Source: Arthrobacter sp. H16F315 (GTDB lineage: Bacteria > Actinomycetota > Actinomycetes > Actinomycetales > Micrococcaceae). Taken from it: a stretch of DNA of 64,000 nucleotides. The stretch lies in assembly GCF_024124825.1 (NCBI RefSeq), contig NZ_JAMXSS010000002.1:2480001-2544000 (forward strand), in the 5' to 3' direction. The notes beneath the pieces were generated by a model that was not told the origin of the DNA, did not search any database, and worked only from the letters and a program-made list of their open reading frames with translations. Of the stretch, positions 20,153-29,632 are shown one piece after another. The stretch's first letter is position 1. Each line of letters opens with the position of its first letter. The translations under genes and the position numbers were made by a program.

Positions 20153-20953
20153 CTACTTCAGAGAGAACGAGTCTATCGTGACTGGTTCCGCCGGGGCGCC
20201 GTCTGTGGGGCTGTCACCTGGTTTTAGTCCGGCGGCCGCGATCGTGGTCACAACATCCAGGCCCGAGGTCACTTTCCCGACCACGGAGTATCCGCCCGCG
20301 GCATCGGCGGGAATGACGGTGTCCTTGTACACGATGAAAAACTGCGTGCCGTTGCCGTAGGCGTTTCCACCGGTCCTGGCCACGGCAATGGTTCCGGCGG
20401 GGTAGGTGTTGTCCTGCGGCGTGTTTTCCAGCGGGCCCCACGTGTAGTTGGCGTCGCCGCTTCCGTCGCCGGCTTTGGACCCGCACTGCAGGACGCCGAA
20501 CGTTTCGCCTGTGGTGAGCCGGTGGCAGCTCAGCCCGGAATAGAAGTTCTGGTCCGCGAGGGACTTGAAGACGGCGGCTGCCTGGGGCGCCTTGGTGCCG
20601 TCCAGCTCGATGCCCAGGGTGCCGCTGTTGAGCTTCAGTTCGCCGGTGAACGTCTGGCCGGCCGCTGTTTCAGGCTTGGGGATGTTGCCGGCATTACCGG
20701 CGGAGGCCGACGGCGTGGCGGACGGGGTGGTCAGGCCGGCCTTGGCGGCGGCGTATTCGTCCTCACTGGGATTGGCGGCGAAAACTGTCAGCTGCAGGAC
20801 CAGTGCAACGACGAGCGCCGCGACTCCGGCGCCGACGGCAAGTACGTTGTCGCGCTTGCGCCGTTTGTCCTGCTCCTTGCGCAGCCCGCGCTTTGCCTCC
20901 ATCTGCTGGACGCGCCGCTTCGCTTCGCGGGCGTTCCGTGAACTGGCCGCCAA
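20153..20953 (-). CDS. membrane-anchored cyclophilin-type peptidyl-prolyl isomerase
   Basis: The start is TTG 20953, five bases after AGGAGG. A basic N-terminus (NAREAKRRVQQ, RKEQDKRRKRD) precedes one membrane helix (VLAVGAGVAALVVALVLQL), then a Ser/Thr/Pro linker and the cyclophilin barrel on the outer face. Motifs are FYSGLSCHRLT, GTIAVARTGGNAYGNGTQFFIVYKD and VVGKVTSGLDVV. The usual bacterial FHR is CHR here and the FFI motif is kept. 266 residues. The role is probably folding of exported proteins. It is divergent from hisS, sharing a symmetric promoter region. Confidence 0.92.
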   Translation of the reverse strand: MAASSRNAREAKRRVQQMEAKRGLRKEQDKRRKRDNVLAVGAGVAALVVALVLQLTVFAANPSEDEYAAAKAGLTTPSATPSASAGNAGNIPKPETAAGQTFTGELKLNSGTLGIELDGTKAPQAAAVFKSLADQNFYSGLSCHRLTTGETFGVLQCGSKAGDGSGDANYTWGPLENTPQDNTYPAGTIAVARTGGNAYGNGTQFFIVYKDTVIPADAAGGYSVVGKVTSGLDVVTTIAAAGLKPGDSPTDGAPAEPVTIDSFSLK

Positions 20954-21072
20954 AAGTCCTCCTGGGGGTAGGGCCGAACCTGCCCAAGCGCCGTGGCGCT
21001 GCGCGGGTTCAACGGTAAAACTGCAGGCAGTCGCGCCGTTTCCGGCCGCATTAGAAGATGCGGGCGCGGAAA

Positions 21073-21103
21073 GCATAAACTGACTGCCGCACACAGTTTA
21101 TGC
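21073..21103. promoter_or_regulatory. perfect inverted repeat with a -10 element on each strand (hisS / cyclophilin)
   Basis: GCATAAACTG (21073-21082) and CAGTTTATGC (21094-21103) are exact reverse complements around 11 bases. Each arm contains TAAACT, a TANNNT -10 element, one per strand. Both predicted start points fall near 21088, with leaders of about 124 bases for hisS and 135 for the cyclophilin gene. Confidence 0.55.
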
Positions 21104-21211
21104 ATGACCGGTCTGTCTGCCGTCCATCTGATCCCCGTTTCGGACGCCCGTTTCAGCCCCACAGCGGCGCAGAATACCTCGGCCGGTTATTACCTGAGGA
21201 GAAAATCCACC

Positions 21212-22570
21212 ATGGCACGCACCGCCTCCCTGTCCGGATTCCCCGAGTGGCTTCCCGAGGAGCGGATGGTGGAGCTGCATGTGTTGGACACCCTGCGCAG
21301 GGTTTTCGAACTGCACGGTTTTTCCTCCATTGAAACCCGGGCCGTGGAAACCGTGGGGCAGCTGCTGCGAAAGGGTGAGATCGACAAAGAGGTCTATGGG
21401 CTGAGCCGTTTGCAGGACGATGAGGGGGCTCCGGCGCCGGACGGTGCCACTTCACACCGAAGCGATCCGCACGCCCTGGCCCTGCACTTTGACCTCACGG
21501 TGCCGTTCGCCCGGTACGTCGTCGAAAACGCCGGCTACCTTGCGTTTCCGTTCCGCCGGTACCAGATCCAGAAGGTCTGGCGCGGCGAGCGACCGCAGGA
21601 AGGCCGCGCCCGGGAATTTACCCAGGCGGATATCGACATCGTGGGCGACGGTAACTTGCCGTTCCGGTACGACGTCGAGATTGCGCTGGTGATCGCGGAG
21701 GCCCTCAGTGCCCTGCCGATCCCGGATTTCCTGCTCCGGATCAACAACCGCAAGCTGGCCGAGGGCTTCTACGACGGCATCGGCCTCACCGACACCGCCG
21801 GGGTGCTGCGCAGCATCGATAAGCTCGAAAAGATCGGCGCCGCCAAGGTCGCCGAGCTGCTCCGGTCCGAGCTGGGAGCCACCGCGGAGCAGGCCCAGTT
21901 AGCGCTCAAGCTGGCTTCGATCCGCACCGGGGACACGTCCTTCGTGGCGCAGGTCCGCGCTCTCGGAGTCAGCAATGAGCTCCTCGAAGAGGGCCTGGCC
22001 GAGCTGGAACAGGTCATCGCGGCCGCCGTCCAGCGCGCCCCCGGCAAGGTCGTCGCGGACCTCAGCATCGCCCGCGGCCTGGACTACTACACCGGCACCG
22101 TGGTGGAAACTGTCCTGGTGGGCCACGAACAGCTCGGCTCCATCTGCTCCGGCGGGCGCTACGACGCCCTCGCCAGCAAGGGCAACCGGACGTTCCCCGG
22201 CGTTGGACTCTCCATCGGCGTAACCCGGCTGGTATCCCGAATCCTCAGCCAGGACCTCGCCAAAGCCACCCGTTCGGTGCCCACCGCCGTGCTGGTGGCG
22301 CTCAGCAGCGATGACAGCTGGGGGGCGGCGCAGGACGTTGCCGCGGAGCTGCGCGGCCGGGGGATCGCCACCGAAGTGGCGGCCAAGGCGGAGAAGTTCG
22401 GCAAGCAAATCAAATTTGCAGACCGCCGCGGTATCCCCTTCGTCTGGTTTACCGACGACGAGGGCAAACACCAGGTCAAGGACATCCGCTCCGGTGAGCA
22501 GTTCGACGCCGATCCGGCCAGCTGGGCTCCAGCAGCCGAGGACCTGCACGTCCGGATCCTGAAGGCCTAG
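21212..22570 (+). CDS. hisS: histidine--tRNA ligase
   Basis: Charges tRNA-His. The ATG at 21212 follows GAGGAGAA; upstream in-frame codons lack a ribosome site. 452 residues. The class II core shows HALALHFDLTVPFARYV (motif 1 side), RRYQIQKVWRGERPQEGR (motif 2), ARGLDYYTGTVVE (histidine A loop) and ICSGGRYDALAS with FPGVGLSIGVTRL (motif 3), plus the C-terminal anticodon domain (VLVALSSDD to GIPFVWFTDDEG). The N-terminus reads SGFPEWLPEE instead of the common RGTxDxLP, a variant seen in actinobacteria. It overlaps the convergent permease gene by four bases. Confidence 0.95.
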   Translation: MARTASLSGFPEWLPEERMVELHVLDTLRRVFELHGFSSIETRAVETVGQLLRKGEIDKEVYGLSRLQDDEGAPAPDGATSHRSDPHALALHFDLTVPFARYVVENAGYLAFPFRRYQIQKVWRGERPQEGRAREFTQADIDIVGDGNLPFRYDVEIALVIAEALSALPIPDFLLRINNRKLAEGFYDGIGLTDTAGVLRSIDKLEKIGAAKVAELLRSELGATAEQAQLALKLASIRTGDTSFVAQVRALGVSNELLEEGLAELEQVIAAAVQRAPGKVVADLSIARGLDYYTGTVVETVLVGHEQLGSICSGGRYDALASKGNRTFPGVGLSIGVTRLVSRILSQDLAKATRSVPTAVLVALSSDDSWGAAQDVAAELRGRGIATEVAAKAEKFGKQIKFADRRGIPFVWFTDDEGKHQVKDIRSGEQFDADPASWAPAAEDLHVRILKA

Positions 22571-23868
22571 GCAGCGGCTTTCCGGAGCCGCCGCCGCCGC
22601 AGCGCCAGCACGCGCCCGGCGGCACCGGCGGCGAGCACCGCCGCCATCCCCAGCACCGAGGCCGGCGGGAGCGTCACGGCCAGCAGCAGGCAGCCGAGGA
22701 AGCCCACGGCATTGAGCCAGCGCGGGGCGTGCCCGGGGCGCTCGGCGAGGGTGAACGCTGCGGCGTTCGTCACCGCATAGTAGACCAGCACTCCGAAGCT
22801 CGAGAACCCCACCACCGTGAGCACGTTGGTGGTCAGCAGCAGCAAAATGACGGCCGCAGCCACGGCCAGTTCGGCCAGGAACGGGACCGGGTGCGTGCCG
22901 CCCACCCGGGCGAGCGGAGCCGGCAGGTCACCTTCCCGGGCCATGGCCATGGTGGTCCGGCCCACCCCCGTGATCAGTGCCAGCAGCGCGCCGAGACACG
23001 CTGCGGCGGCGCCCGCCTGGACGAGCGGGGCGCCGGCGCTGAGCCGGGAGCCGGCCACAGCGTCAAGCAAGGGCGCCGTGGAGCCGGCAAGTTGCCCGTC
23101 CTGCAGGTGCCGGGCCAGCAGCAGGGCCAGCCCAAGATAGATGATGAAGGCAGCGGCCAACGCCGCAAAAATAGCCCGCGGAATGGTGCGGGCCGGGTCT
23201 TTGACCTCCTCGCCCAGCGTCGCAATCCGGGCATAGCCGGCGAAGGCAAAGAACATCAGCCCGGACGCCGGCAGCACGCCCCAGCCGCCGCCTGCCGTGG
23301 CAGCGCCAGCGGCACCGTCCGCTGCAGGATGCGGTCCCAGGAGGGCAGCGGCGGCCACAAACGCCAGTGTGGTGAGCACAGCACCCAGCAGGATCCGGGT
23401 CAGTAGTGCCGTGCGGGTGATGCCCAGCAGGTTCACGCCCGTCAGGACCGCCACCGCGGCCACCGCCAGCGGCGTCGCGAACTCCGGCGCCGCATAGTGT
23501 CCGAACGTCAACGCCATCGCCGCGCAGGACGCCGACTTGCCGGTCACAAACCCCCAGCCCGCGATGAAGCCCGGCCATTCGCCCAGCCGGTTCCGCCCGT
23601 AGACATAGCTTCCGCCGCTGGCCGGGTACACGGCGGCCAATTGCGCCGAGGCCACCGCGTTGCAGTAGGCGATCACACCGGCCAGCGCCACAGCGGCCGC
23701 CAGCAGTGGACCGGCCAGCGCAGCCGCCGGCGCAAAAACCACAAAGACGCCGGCGCCCAGCATCGAGCCGAGGCCGATCGCTGTCGAATCGAGCACACCC
23801 AACCGGCGCTGTAGGGGCTGGGGCGTCTGCCGGTACGGGGACGGCTTCATCTGACGGCGGCTTGCCAT
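22567..23868 (-). CDS. APC family amino acid permease
   Basis: A 433-residue integral membrane protein with about twelve hydrophobic segments. The first helix carries STAIGLGSMLGAGVF, the glycine-rich substrate-binding motif of the APC superfamily; YPASGGSYVYGR and FFAFAGYARIATLGEEVKDPARTIPRAI are further family signatures. It is a likely amino acid or amine transporter; the substrate cannot be predicted. It is uninterrupted. It converges on hisS and is divergent from aspS. Confidence 0.88.
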   Translation of the reverse strand: MASRRQMKPSPYRQTPQPLQRRLGVLDSTAIGLGSMLGAGVFVVFAPAAALAGPLLAAAVALAGVIAYCNAVASAQLAAVYPASGGSYVYGRNRLGEWPGFIAGWGFVTGKSASCAAMALTFGHYAAPEFATPLAVAAVAVLTGVNLLGITRTALLTRILLGAVLTTLAFVAAAALLGPHPAADGAAGAATAGGGWGVLPASGLMFFAFAGYARIATLGEEVKDPARTIPRAIFAALAAAFIIYLGLALLLARHLQDGQLAGSTAPLLDAVAGSRLSAGAPLVQAGAAAACLGALLALITGVGRTTMAMAREGDLPAPLARVGGTHPVPFLAELAVAAAVILLLLTTNVLTVVGFSSFGVLVYYAVTNAAAFTLAERPGHAPRWLNAVGFLGCLLLAVTLPPASVLGMAAVLAAGAAGRVLALRRRRLRKAAA

Positions 23869-23892
23869 GGCGGGAGGGGCCTTTCCAACGGG

Positions 23893-23898
23893 TAAACT
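23893..23898 (+). promoter_or_regulatory. probable -10 element of aspS
   Basis: TAAACT at 23893-23898, identical to the -10 boxes at hisS, would give an aspS leader of about 72 bases. The assignment rests on this hexamer alone. Confidence 0.4.
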
Positions 23899-23976
23899 CG
23901 TACGGGATCGTTCCTGTTAGCGATCCTAATGAACATGATTTTTGATTTCCCTCTGTCTTCTTCAGAAAGGCGTGCT

Positions 23977-25758
23977 GTGCTGCGCACACATGACCTCGGA
24001 TCCCTTCGCTCCGAGCACATTGGACAAACCGTAACCCTCGCCGGCTGGGTCGGCCGGCGTCGTGACCACGGTGGTGTTGCCTTCGTTGACCTGCGTGACG
24101 CTTCGGGCGTATCCCAGGTGGTTGTTCGTGAAGAGGAAGTCTTCCACGGCCTGCGCAACGAATACGTGCTGCAGGTTACCGGCACTGTCGCCCGGCGCCC
24201 CGAGGGCAACGAGAACTCCGCGCTGGCCACCGGCGAGATCGAGGTGATGGCCGAGAAGGTCACCATCCTCAACACTTCCGAGCCGCTGCCGTTCCAGATC
24301 GATGAGCATGTTGAAGTCGGCGAGGAAGCCCGCCTCAAGCACCGCTACCTGGATCTGCGCCGCCCCGGCCCCGCACGCAACATGCGCTTGCGCTCGGAGG
24401 CGAACCGGGTGGCCCGCGAACTTCTCCACCAGGACGGCTACGTCGAGATCGAAACCCCGACGCTGACACGCTCGACGCCGGAAGGTGCCCGCGACTTTGT
24501 GGTCCCCGCTCGCCTGGCACCGGGCTCCTGGTACGCGCTGCCGCAGTCTCCGCAGCTCTTCAAACAGCTCCTGCAGGTTGGCGGTTTTGAGAAGTATTAC
24601 CAGATCGCCCGTTGCTACCGGGACGAGGACTTCCGCGCGGACCGCCAGCCGGAGTTCACCCAGCTGGACATCGAAGCCAGCTTCGTTGACCAGGACGACA
24701 TCATTGGCCTCGGCGAAAACATCGTTAAGGCGCTGTGGAAGCTGATCGACGTCGAGATCCCGACGCCGATCCAGCGCATCACCTACCACGACGCCATGGC
24801 CCGCTACGGTTCGGACAAGCCGGATCTGCGTTTTGGCCTGGAGCTTACCGAGCTCACCGAATTCTTCAAGGACACAAACTTCGGCGTCTTCAAGGCGCCC
24901 TATGTCGGGGCCGTCGTTATGCCCGGCGGCGCCTCCCAGGCCCGCCGCGCCCTCGATGCCTGGCAGGAATGGGCCAAGCAGCGCGGCGCCAAGGGCCTGG
25001 CCTACGTCTTGTTCAAGGAAGACGGCGAACTCGCCGGCCCCGTGGCCAAGAACCTCTCCGACACCGAGCGTGCGGGCCTGGCCGCGGCCGTCGGCGCCAC
25101 GCCCGGGGACTGCATCTTCTTCGCCGCCGGTGAGAAGACGCCTTCCCGTGCCCTGCTGGGCGCCGCCCGCGTCGAGATCGGCCACCGCACCGGCCTCATC
25201 AACCCGAGCGACTGGGCCTTCTGCTGGGTTGTCGACGCGCCGATGTTCGAGCCGGCCGCGGCGGCCGTCGCGTCCGGTGATGTTGCCGTCGGAGCCGGCC
25301 AGTGGACTGCCGTGCACCACGCATTCACCTCGCCCAAGCCCGAATACATGGACACGTTCGACAAGGATCCAGAGTCTGCGCTCTCTTACGCCTACGACAT
25401 TGTCTGCAACGGCAACGAAATCGGCGGCGGCTCCATCCGTATCCACCAGAGCGAGGTCCAGGAACGGGTCTTCGAGCTTATGGGCCTGGACAAGGCGGAT
25501 GCCCAGACTAAATTCGGTTTCCTGCTCGAAGGCTTTAAGTTCGGCGCGCCTCCGCACGGCGGCATTGCGTTCGGCTGGGACCGTGTGGTTGCCCTGCTGG
25601 CAGGCGTCGAGTCCATCCGCGACGTCATCGCGTTTCCCAAGTCCGGGGGCGGCTATGACCCGCTGACCCAGGCGCCCGCCCCGATCACGGCCCAGCAGCG
25701 CAAGGAAGCCGGCGTGGATTTCAAGCCTGAGGCCAAGAAGGCCGACGGCACCAAGTAA
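23977..25758 (+). CDS. aspS: aspartate--tRNA ligase
   Basis: Charges tRNA-Asp, and in bacteria lacking AsnRS also tRNA-Asn. I place the start at GTG 23977 ([11 protein letters not shown]) after AGAAAGG; an upstream in-frame ATG at 23929 adds 16 unlikely residues. 593 residues. It has the OB-fold anticodon domain ([23 protein letters not shown]), class II motif 2 ([25 protein letters not shown]), the bacterial GAD insert and motif 3 ([15 protein letters not shown]), so it is the bacterial-type enzyme. Confidence 0.96.
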   Translation: MLRTHDLGSLRSEHIGQTVTLAGWVGRRRDHGGVAFVDLRDASGVSQVVVREEEVFHGLRNEYVLQVTGTVARRPEGNENSALATGEIEVMAEKVTILNTSEPLPFQIDEHVEVGEEARLKHRYLDLRRPGPARNMRLRSEANRVARELLHQDGYVEIETPTLTRSTPEGARDFVVPARLAPGSWYALPQSPQLFKQLLQVGGFEKYYQIARCYRDEDFRADRQPEFTQLDIEASFVDQDDIIGLGENIVKALWKLIDVEIPTPIQRITYHDAMARYGSDKPDLRFGLELTELTEFFKDTNFGVFKAPYVGAVVMPGGASQARRALDAWQEWAKQRGAKGLAYVLFKEDGELAGPVAKNLSDTERAGLAAAVGATPGDCIFFAAGEKTPSRALLGAARVEIGHRTGLINPSDWAFCWVVDAPMFEPAAAAVASGDVAVGAGQWTAVHHAFTSPKPEYMDTFDKDPESALSYAYDIVCNGNEIGGGSIRIHQSEVQERVFELMGLDKADAQTKFGFLLEGFKFGAPPHGGIAFGWDRVVALLAGVESIRDVIAFPKSGGGYDPLTQAPAPITAQQRKEAGVDFKPEAKKADGTK

Positions 25759-25784
25759 TCTGACGCCGGCAGCAGCCAAGGCCC

Positions 25785-26570
25785 ATGGAACCGGAAGAGA
25801 TGAGCGGCCTTGACGCGCTGATGGATGCCGCGTGGCCGCCGGCTGAGCGGGAAGAGTCCGGCGGCTGGGTCCTCCGCGCGGCCGCCGGAGTGACGCAACG
25901 GGCAAACTCGGTGTGGCCCCGGGAGCCCGGCCGGGACTGCGAGGATCAACTCGCACCCCTCCGGGCGGCACGCCTCTGGTACCGAAACCGCCGGTTGCCG
26001 CTGATCTTTCAGGTCTTCGAGGACCCTCGCTTCGAAAGGCTGAGCGCCTTGCTGGACGCCGAAGGCTTTACCCGGCAGTCCGAAACCCTGGTGCTGGTCC
26101 GGGACGGTGCAACCGATTCGCCGGACGATGCCGGCGACGTCGAAATTTCTGCGGTGCCTTCGGCGGAGTGGCTGCGGCTGTGGTGGGGCGTGGACGGCCG
26201 CGGCGATGACTCTGCCCTGGCTGTCGCCCGTGGGATCCTCGAGGGCTGTCCCTCGCTGTACGCCCTTGTCCGGGACGACGGCGGCCAACCGGCCGCCGTC
26301 GGACGTCTCGCACTTCCCGGTGGTGCCGGCGCGCGGGGCGGGCTGTATTGCATGGCGACGCGTCCGGACGTCCGGCGGCGCGGCTATGCGGCCAAGATCC
26401 TGCGGGCGCTGCTGCGCGCCGGTGACGCACGGGCCCTGGCGGGATACTGGCTGCTGGTGACGGTGGCCAACGCCGGGGCCCGCGAATTCTACGCCCGCGA
26501 AGGTTTCCGGCCGGCGGGCCGATACCTCTACCGGCAGGAACGGCCAAGGCGGCACTTGACCGGCTGCTGA
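25785..26570 (+). CDS. GNAT family N-acetyltransferase
   Basis: 261 residues, ATG 25785, 26 bases after aspS. The C-terminal half shows the acetyl-CoA binding pattern of GNAT enzymes: GGLYCMATRPDVRRRGYAAKILRALL (the R/Q-x-x-G-x-A loop as RRRGYA) and a following ANAGAREFYAREGFRPAGRY. The N-terminal half (LDALMDAAWPPAEREESGGWVLRAAAGVTQRANSVWP in pieces) resembles the degenerate first GNAT domain of two-domain proteins. The substrate is unknown; it could be an amine, a peptide or a ribosomal protein. Confidence 0.85.
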   Translation: MEPEEMSGLDALMDAAWPPAEREESGGWVLRAAAGVTQRANSVWPREPGRDCEDQLAPLRAARLWYRNRRLPLIFQVFEDPRFERLSALLDAEGFTRQSETLVLVRDGATDSPDDAGDVEISAVPSAEWLRLWWGVDGRGDDSALAVARGILEGCPSLYALVRDDGGQPAAVGRLALPGGAGARGGLYCMATRPDVRRRGYAAKILRALLRAGDARALAGYWLLVTVANAGAREFYAREGFRPAGRYLYRQERPRRHLTGC

Positions 26571-26624
26571 GTCGGTCCACGAGTCGGCCGTGACTGGGGT
26601 TGTGTGTGGCAAGCTTGGAGGGGC

Positions 26625-26668
26625 GGTTCGGGAGAAACGCCGGAGCTGACTTGCGCGCGAACCGAACC
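26625..26668 (+). other. inverted repeat in the leader of the homocysteine methyltransferase gene
   Basis: GGTTCGG (26625-26631) and CCGAACC (26662-26668) are exact complements about 30 bases apart, just before the GGAGCC ribosome site. An alternative pairing CGGTTCG/CGAACCG overlaps it. It may form a leader hairpin; I see no match to a known SAM or SAH riboswitch. Confidence 0.3.
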
Positions 26669-26685
26669 TTTTGGAGCCCTCACCG

Positions 26686-27669
26686 ATGCCCAGTATCACA
26701 AAGCTCTCCGGTATCCTCGCGGCCGGAGCAAATCTGACAGTGGACGGCGCCCTCGCTACCGAGCTTGAAGCTCGAGGCTGCCAGCTGCACGATGCGCTGT
26801 GGTCCGCCAAAGTCCTGCTGGAGGAACCGGATCTTGTCAGGCGCGTACACCTTGACTATTTTCGCTCCGGAGCCTCGGTCGCGATCACCGCGAGTTACCA
26901 GGCCACCCCGCAGGGATTTGCGCAGCGCGGCATCAGCGCGGATACCGCCCTGGAGCTGATTGCCTTGAGCGTGCGCCTGGCTGACGAAGCGCGCCGCGAG
27001 TACCTGTCCGAAAGCTCCGTCCCCCGGCCCCTGCTGGTTGCCGGATCGGTCGGACCTTATGGCGCATACCTCGCGGACGGGTCGGAATACCGCGGCGACT
27101 ACAGCCTCAGCGGAGAAGAGTTTTTGGAGTTTCACCGGCCGCGAATCGCGGCGCTGGTGGACGCCGGAGCGGACGTTCTTGCGTGTGAGACGTTGCCGTC
27201 CCTGCCGGAAGCGGCGGCCTTGTTGACACTGATCAAAGAGTACGACGTCGAAGCCTGGCTCTCCTTTACGCTGCGGGACGGTGGGCACATCAGCGACGGT
27301 ACGCCGCTGGCGCAGATGGCGGCGCTGGTTGCGGAGCAGCCGCTCGCAGCGGCGATCGGGGTGAACTGTGTGCCCCTTGAGCTGGTCTCCCCGGCCCTGC
27401 GTGCCCTGGGTAAAGTCACCGACATGCCGCTGATTGCCTACCCGAATTCGGGCGAACGCTACGACCCGGTCTCCAAAACCTGGGGGCCGGCAGCGGACGG
27501 TCCGGCCGGCCCCGGCAGCAAACCACCCGCTGGACTTGCGGGGGGAACACCGATTTGGCGTGAACTTGGTGCCCGGCTCATTGGCGGGTGCTGTCGAACC
27601 ACCCCGCGGGATATTGCCGCGGTGGCCACACTCTCACGAAGGGCCCGGACGGAAGCGTCCGGCCGCTAG
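26686..27669 (+). CDS. mmuM: homocysteine S-methyltransferase
   Basis: Transfers a methyl group, in characterised relatives from S-methylmethionine (or SAM), to homocysteine to make methionine. ATG 26686 follows GGAGCC by eight bases; 327 residues. The TIM-barrel shows VDGALATELEARG at the start, VAGSVGPYGAYLADGSEYRG, FHRPRIAALVDAGADVLACETLP, and the zinc-binding cysteines in GVNCVPLE and IGGCCRTTPRDIAAV. All three Cys ligands are present. A strong hairpin follows the stop. Confidence 0.92.
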   Translation: MPSITKLSGILAAGANLTVDGALATELEARGCQLHDALWSAKVLLEEPDLVRRVHLDYFRSGASVAITASYQATPQGFAQRGISADTALELIALSVRLADEARREYLSESSVPRPLLVAGSVGPYGAYLADGSEYRGDYSLSGEEFLEFHRPRIAALVDAGADVLACETLPSLPEAAALLTLIKEYDVEAWLSFTLRDGGHISDGTPLAQMAALVAEQPLAAAIGVNCVPLELVSPALRALGKVTDMPLIAYPNSGERYDPVSKTWGPAADGPAGPGSKPPAGLAGGTPIWRELGARLIGGCCRTTPRDIAAVATLSRRARTEASGR

Positions 27670-27712
27670 GAACACCCCTGCCGGTCCGGCACAGCAAACG
27701 CAGCCCCGGCCC

Positions 27713-27751
27713 GCTGCACAGCACAGAAAAACGGCTTCTGCGCTGTGCAGC
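27713..27751 (+). terminator. hairpin after homocysteine methyltransferase
   Basis: GCTGCACAGCACAG (27713-27726) pairs with CTGCGCTGTGCAGC (27738-27751) at 13 of 14 positions around an 11-base loop. A second perfect 8-bp hairpin, CGGTGCCT/AGGCACCG, follows at 27763-27781. Neither has a long T-run. The rest of 27670-27960 shows no gene. Confidence 0.6.
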
Positions 27752-27963
27752 CCCCAATAAAGCGGTGCCTCGGAGGCACCGGCTTCCATGCATCCCATTG
27801 TGTCCCGGATAATTGCCTTAGGCAAGCACTAGGTGCCGGAGCGTGGGAGGGCCGGCACACACGTCAGCTACGGAACGGGCCTAAGGCCGCTGACCGGAAG
27901 TCTTTTGCGCGGGCGGGAATGCTCAGCTGCCGGCTCCCGCACTTAGTGCCTGGCCACCCGCAC

Positions 27964-28960
27964 TTACTGCCGGACCAGCGGAAGCAAAAGCTTCATCGTG
28001 GTACCTGCCGGTCCGCTCCGGGCAACTTCGACGGTTCCGCCGGCCGCCGCGGCGATTTCGCGGACCAATGCCAGGCCGATGCCGAAGCTTCGCCGGCCTT
28101 GGGGCGCAGCCGGGGCGGCGGTCCTGACGAAGCGGTCAAAGATCCTGGCCTGGTCCACGCCCGTGATTCCGGGCCCTGTATCCGCCACGTACACTGCCGC
28201 CTGGTTGCGCTCGACGGCTGTGCTGATGGTGATGCTCCCGCCGGGCGGGGTGTGGGCGAGGGCATTTTCCGCGAGCGCAAGCACGGCCCGGCGCAGCGGG
28301 CTCGGGTCAATGCGCGCTTCCGGCCGCCCGGAGTCGGAGAATGTGAGCCGGATATCCTGTTGGGCCGCAATGTCCTGCAGGCTCTCAGCAACGGATCCGG
28401 CGACGTCGGCCAGATCCGTCGGTTCACCCGTGGGATCCGGTGCTGTTCCGGTTGCAGCCACAAGGAGCTCGTTGACGATGCCCGTCAGCGTTCCCGTGTC
28501 GGCACGGATCCGGCCCAGCGCCCGGCCCGTTGTGGAATCCGGCTCAGCATCACGCTGGGCGAGCTGTATCCGGGCGTCCAGGATGGCCAAGGGCGTACGC
28601 AGTTCGTGGCTGGCATCCTGGACGAATTGGCGTTGGAGGGCCAGTGCTTCCCCCAAGGGACGGATGGCGCTGCGCGCACTGAGCCACCCGACCACGCCGG
28701 CCAGAACAACGCCGGTCACCCCCGCGATGATCATCGCCTCGATGAGGTCCTTGGAATCGAGATAAGTGTAGGCCTTGCCCGCGGGGGGAGGTGCCCGGTA
28801 GATCCGGGTTGGCCAGCTTATTCATCAGATATACCGTCGCGGCAGCGAGGAGGCACAGGACCAGCACACCGCAGGCGGCGCTGATCCGCACGGCGACCCT
28901 CAGCGAAGCCCGGCGAAGGGTGTCCCGGTCCGCTTCGCCCGGGACGGAGCGGCCGTTCAT
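27964..28960 (-). CDS. sensor histidine kinase; frame break at G6 run 28783-28788
   Basis: The ATG at 28960 overlaps the response regulator stop. An N-terminal membrane helix (ISAACGVLVLCLLAAATVYL) is followed by a short outside loop, where a one-base break occurs; the restored frame reads APPPAGKAYTYLDSKDLIEA. A second helix (MIIAGVTGVVLAGVVGWL) precedes the DHp domain with phosphoacceptor His in FVQDASHELRTPLAIL and the ATPase domain with N box LAENALAHT, G1 VADTGPGI, F box IFDRFVRT and G2 FGIGLALVREI. About 331 residues. The sensing loop is only about 30 residues, as in intramembrane-sensing kinases of cell-envelope stress. Confidence 0.92.
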
Positions 28961-29631
28961 AAGGCATCGCCGATCTGGTAGCCGACGCCGTGGACTGTGC
29001 GGACGATCGACCTGGCGACTTTTCGCCGGAGGTGGTGGACATAGGTGTCGATCACGCCCGGCTGGTCGGTGGGCTGGAAATGCCCGGAAAGCAGTTCGTC
29101 CCGCGTGAAGACCCTGTCCGGCTCGACTGCCAGGGCAGCCAGCAACTCAGCTTCCTTTGCCGTCAGGGACACACGTGTCCCGTACACCGAGCGCACGGAA
29201 CGCGATGCCGGATCGAGTTCCCAGTTGCCGATGCTTAGCGGCGCCAGGGGTGGCGCGAAAGTGCGCGTTAAGGCCCGCAGGCGCGCCCCGAGTTCACCGG
29301 CGTCGAACGGTTTGGTCAGGTAGTCATTGGCTCCCGCGTCCAGGCCCCTGACCTTTTCTTCGGCGGCCCCGAGAGCCGTGAGGATCAGCATCGGCGTCGA
29401 TACCCCCTTGGCCCGCAGCGCTCCGATCAGGGCGATACCGTCCATCAGCGGCAAGCCGCGGTCGATCACCATCACGTCCCAGTCCTGGGTCAGCCCCTGA
29501 TGCAGACCCTCCTGGCCGTTGGTGGCCAGCCTGACATGGTAGTCCGGTTCCAGCAGTTCGGCGATGAGCGGTCCCAGCACAATGTCATCCTCCACCAGCA
29601 GCAGGGACGGCGGACCGAATGGGGTTCTCAT
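28957..29631 (-). CDS. OmpR/PhoB-type response regulator
   Basis: 224 residues. The receiver domain has the acidic pair in LLLVEDDIVLG, the phospho-acceptor Asp in VMVIDRGLPLMDG, the Thr in LILTALGAAEEK and the Lys in DYLTKPFD. The C-terminal winged-helix domain reads VSLTAKEAELLAALAVEPDRVFTRDELL and VIDTYVHHLRRKV. One base separates it from the DedA stop and it overlaps the kinase by four bases, so the pair is co-transcribed with the phosphatase and DedA genes. Confidence 0.95.
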   Translation of the reverse strand: MRTPFGPPSLLLVEDDIVLGPLIAELLEPDYHVRLATNGQEGLHQGLTQDWDVMVIDRGLPLMDGIALIGALRAKGVSTPMLILTALGAAEEKVRGLDAGANDYLTKPFDAGELGARLRALTRTFAPPLAPLSIGNWELDPASRSVRSVYGTRVSLTAKEAELLAALAVEPDRVFTRDELLSGHFQPTDQPGVIDTYVHHLRRKVARSIVRTVHGVGYQIGDAL

Positions 29632-29632
29632 G

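Noticed and set aside
26580..26685. SAM or SAH riboswitch before the homocysteine methyltransferase gene
   Set aside because: None of the conserved core blocks of SAM-I, SAM-II, SAM-IV or SAH riboswitches could be recognised.
27745..28884. Rightward open frame across the histidine kinase
   Set aside because: It is antisense to clear kinase motifs (H, N, G1, G2 boxes) and has no domain of its own.
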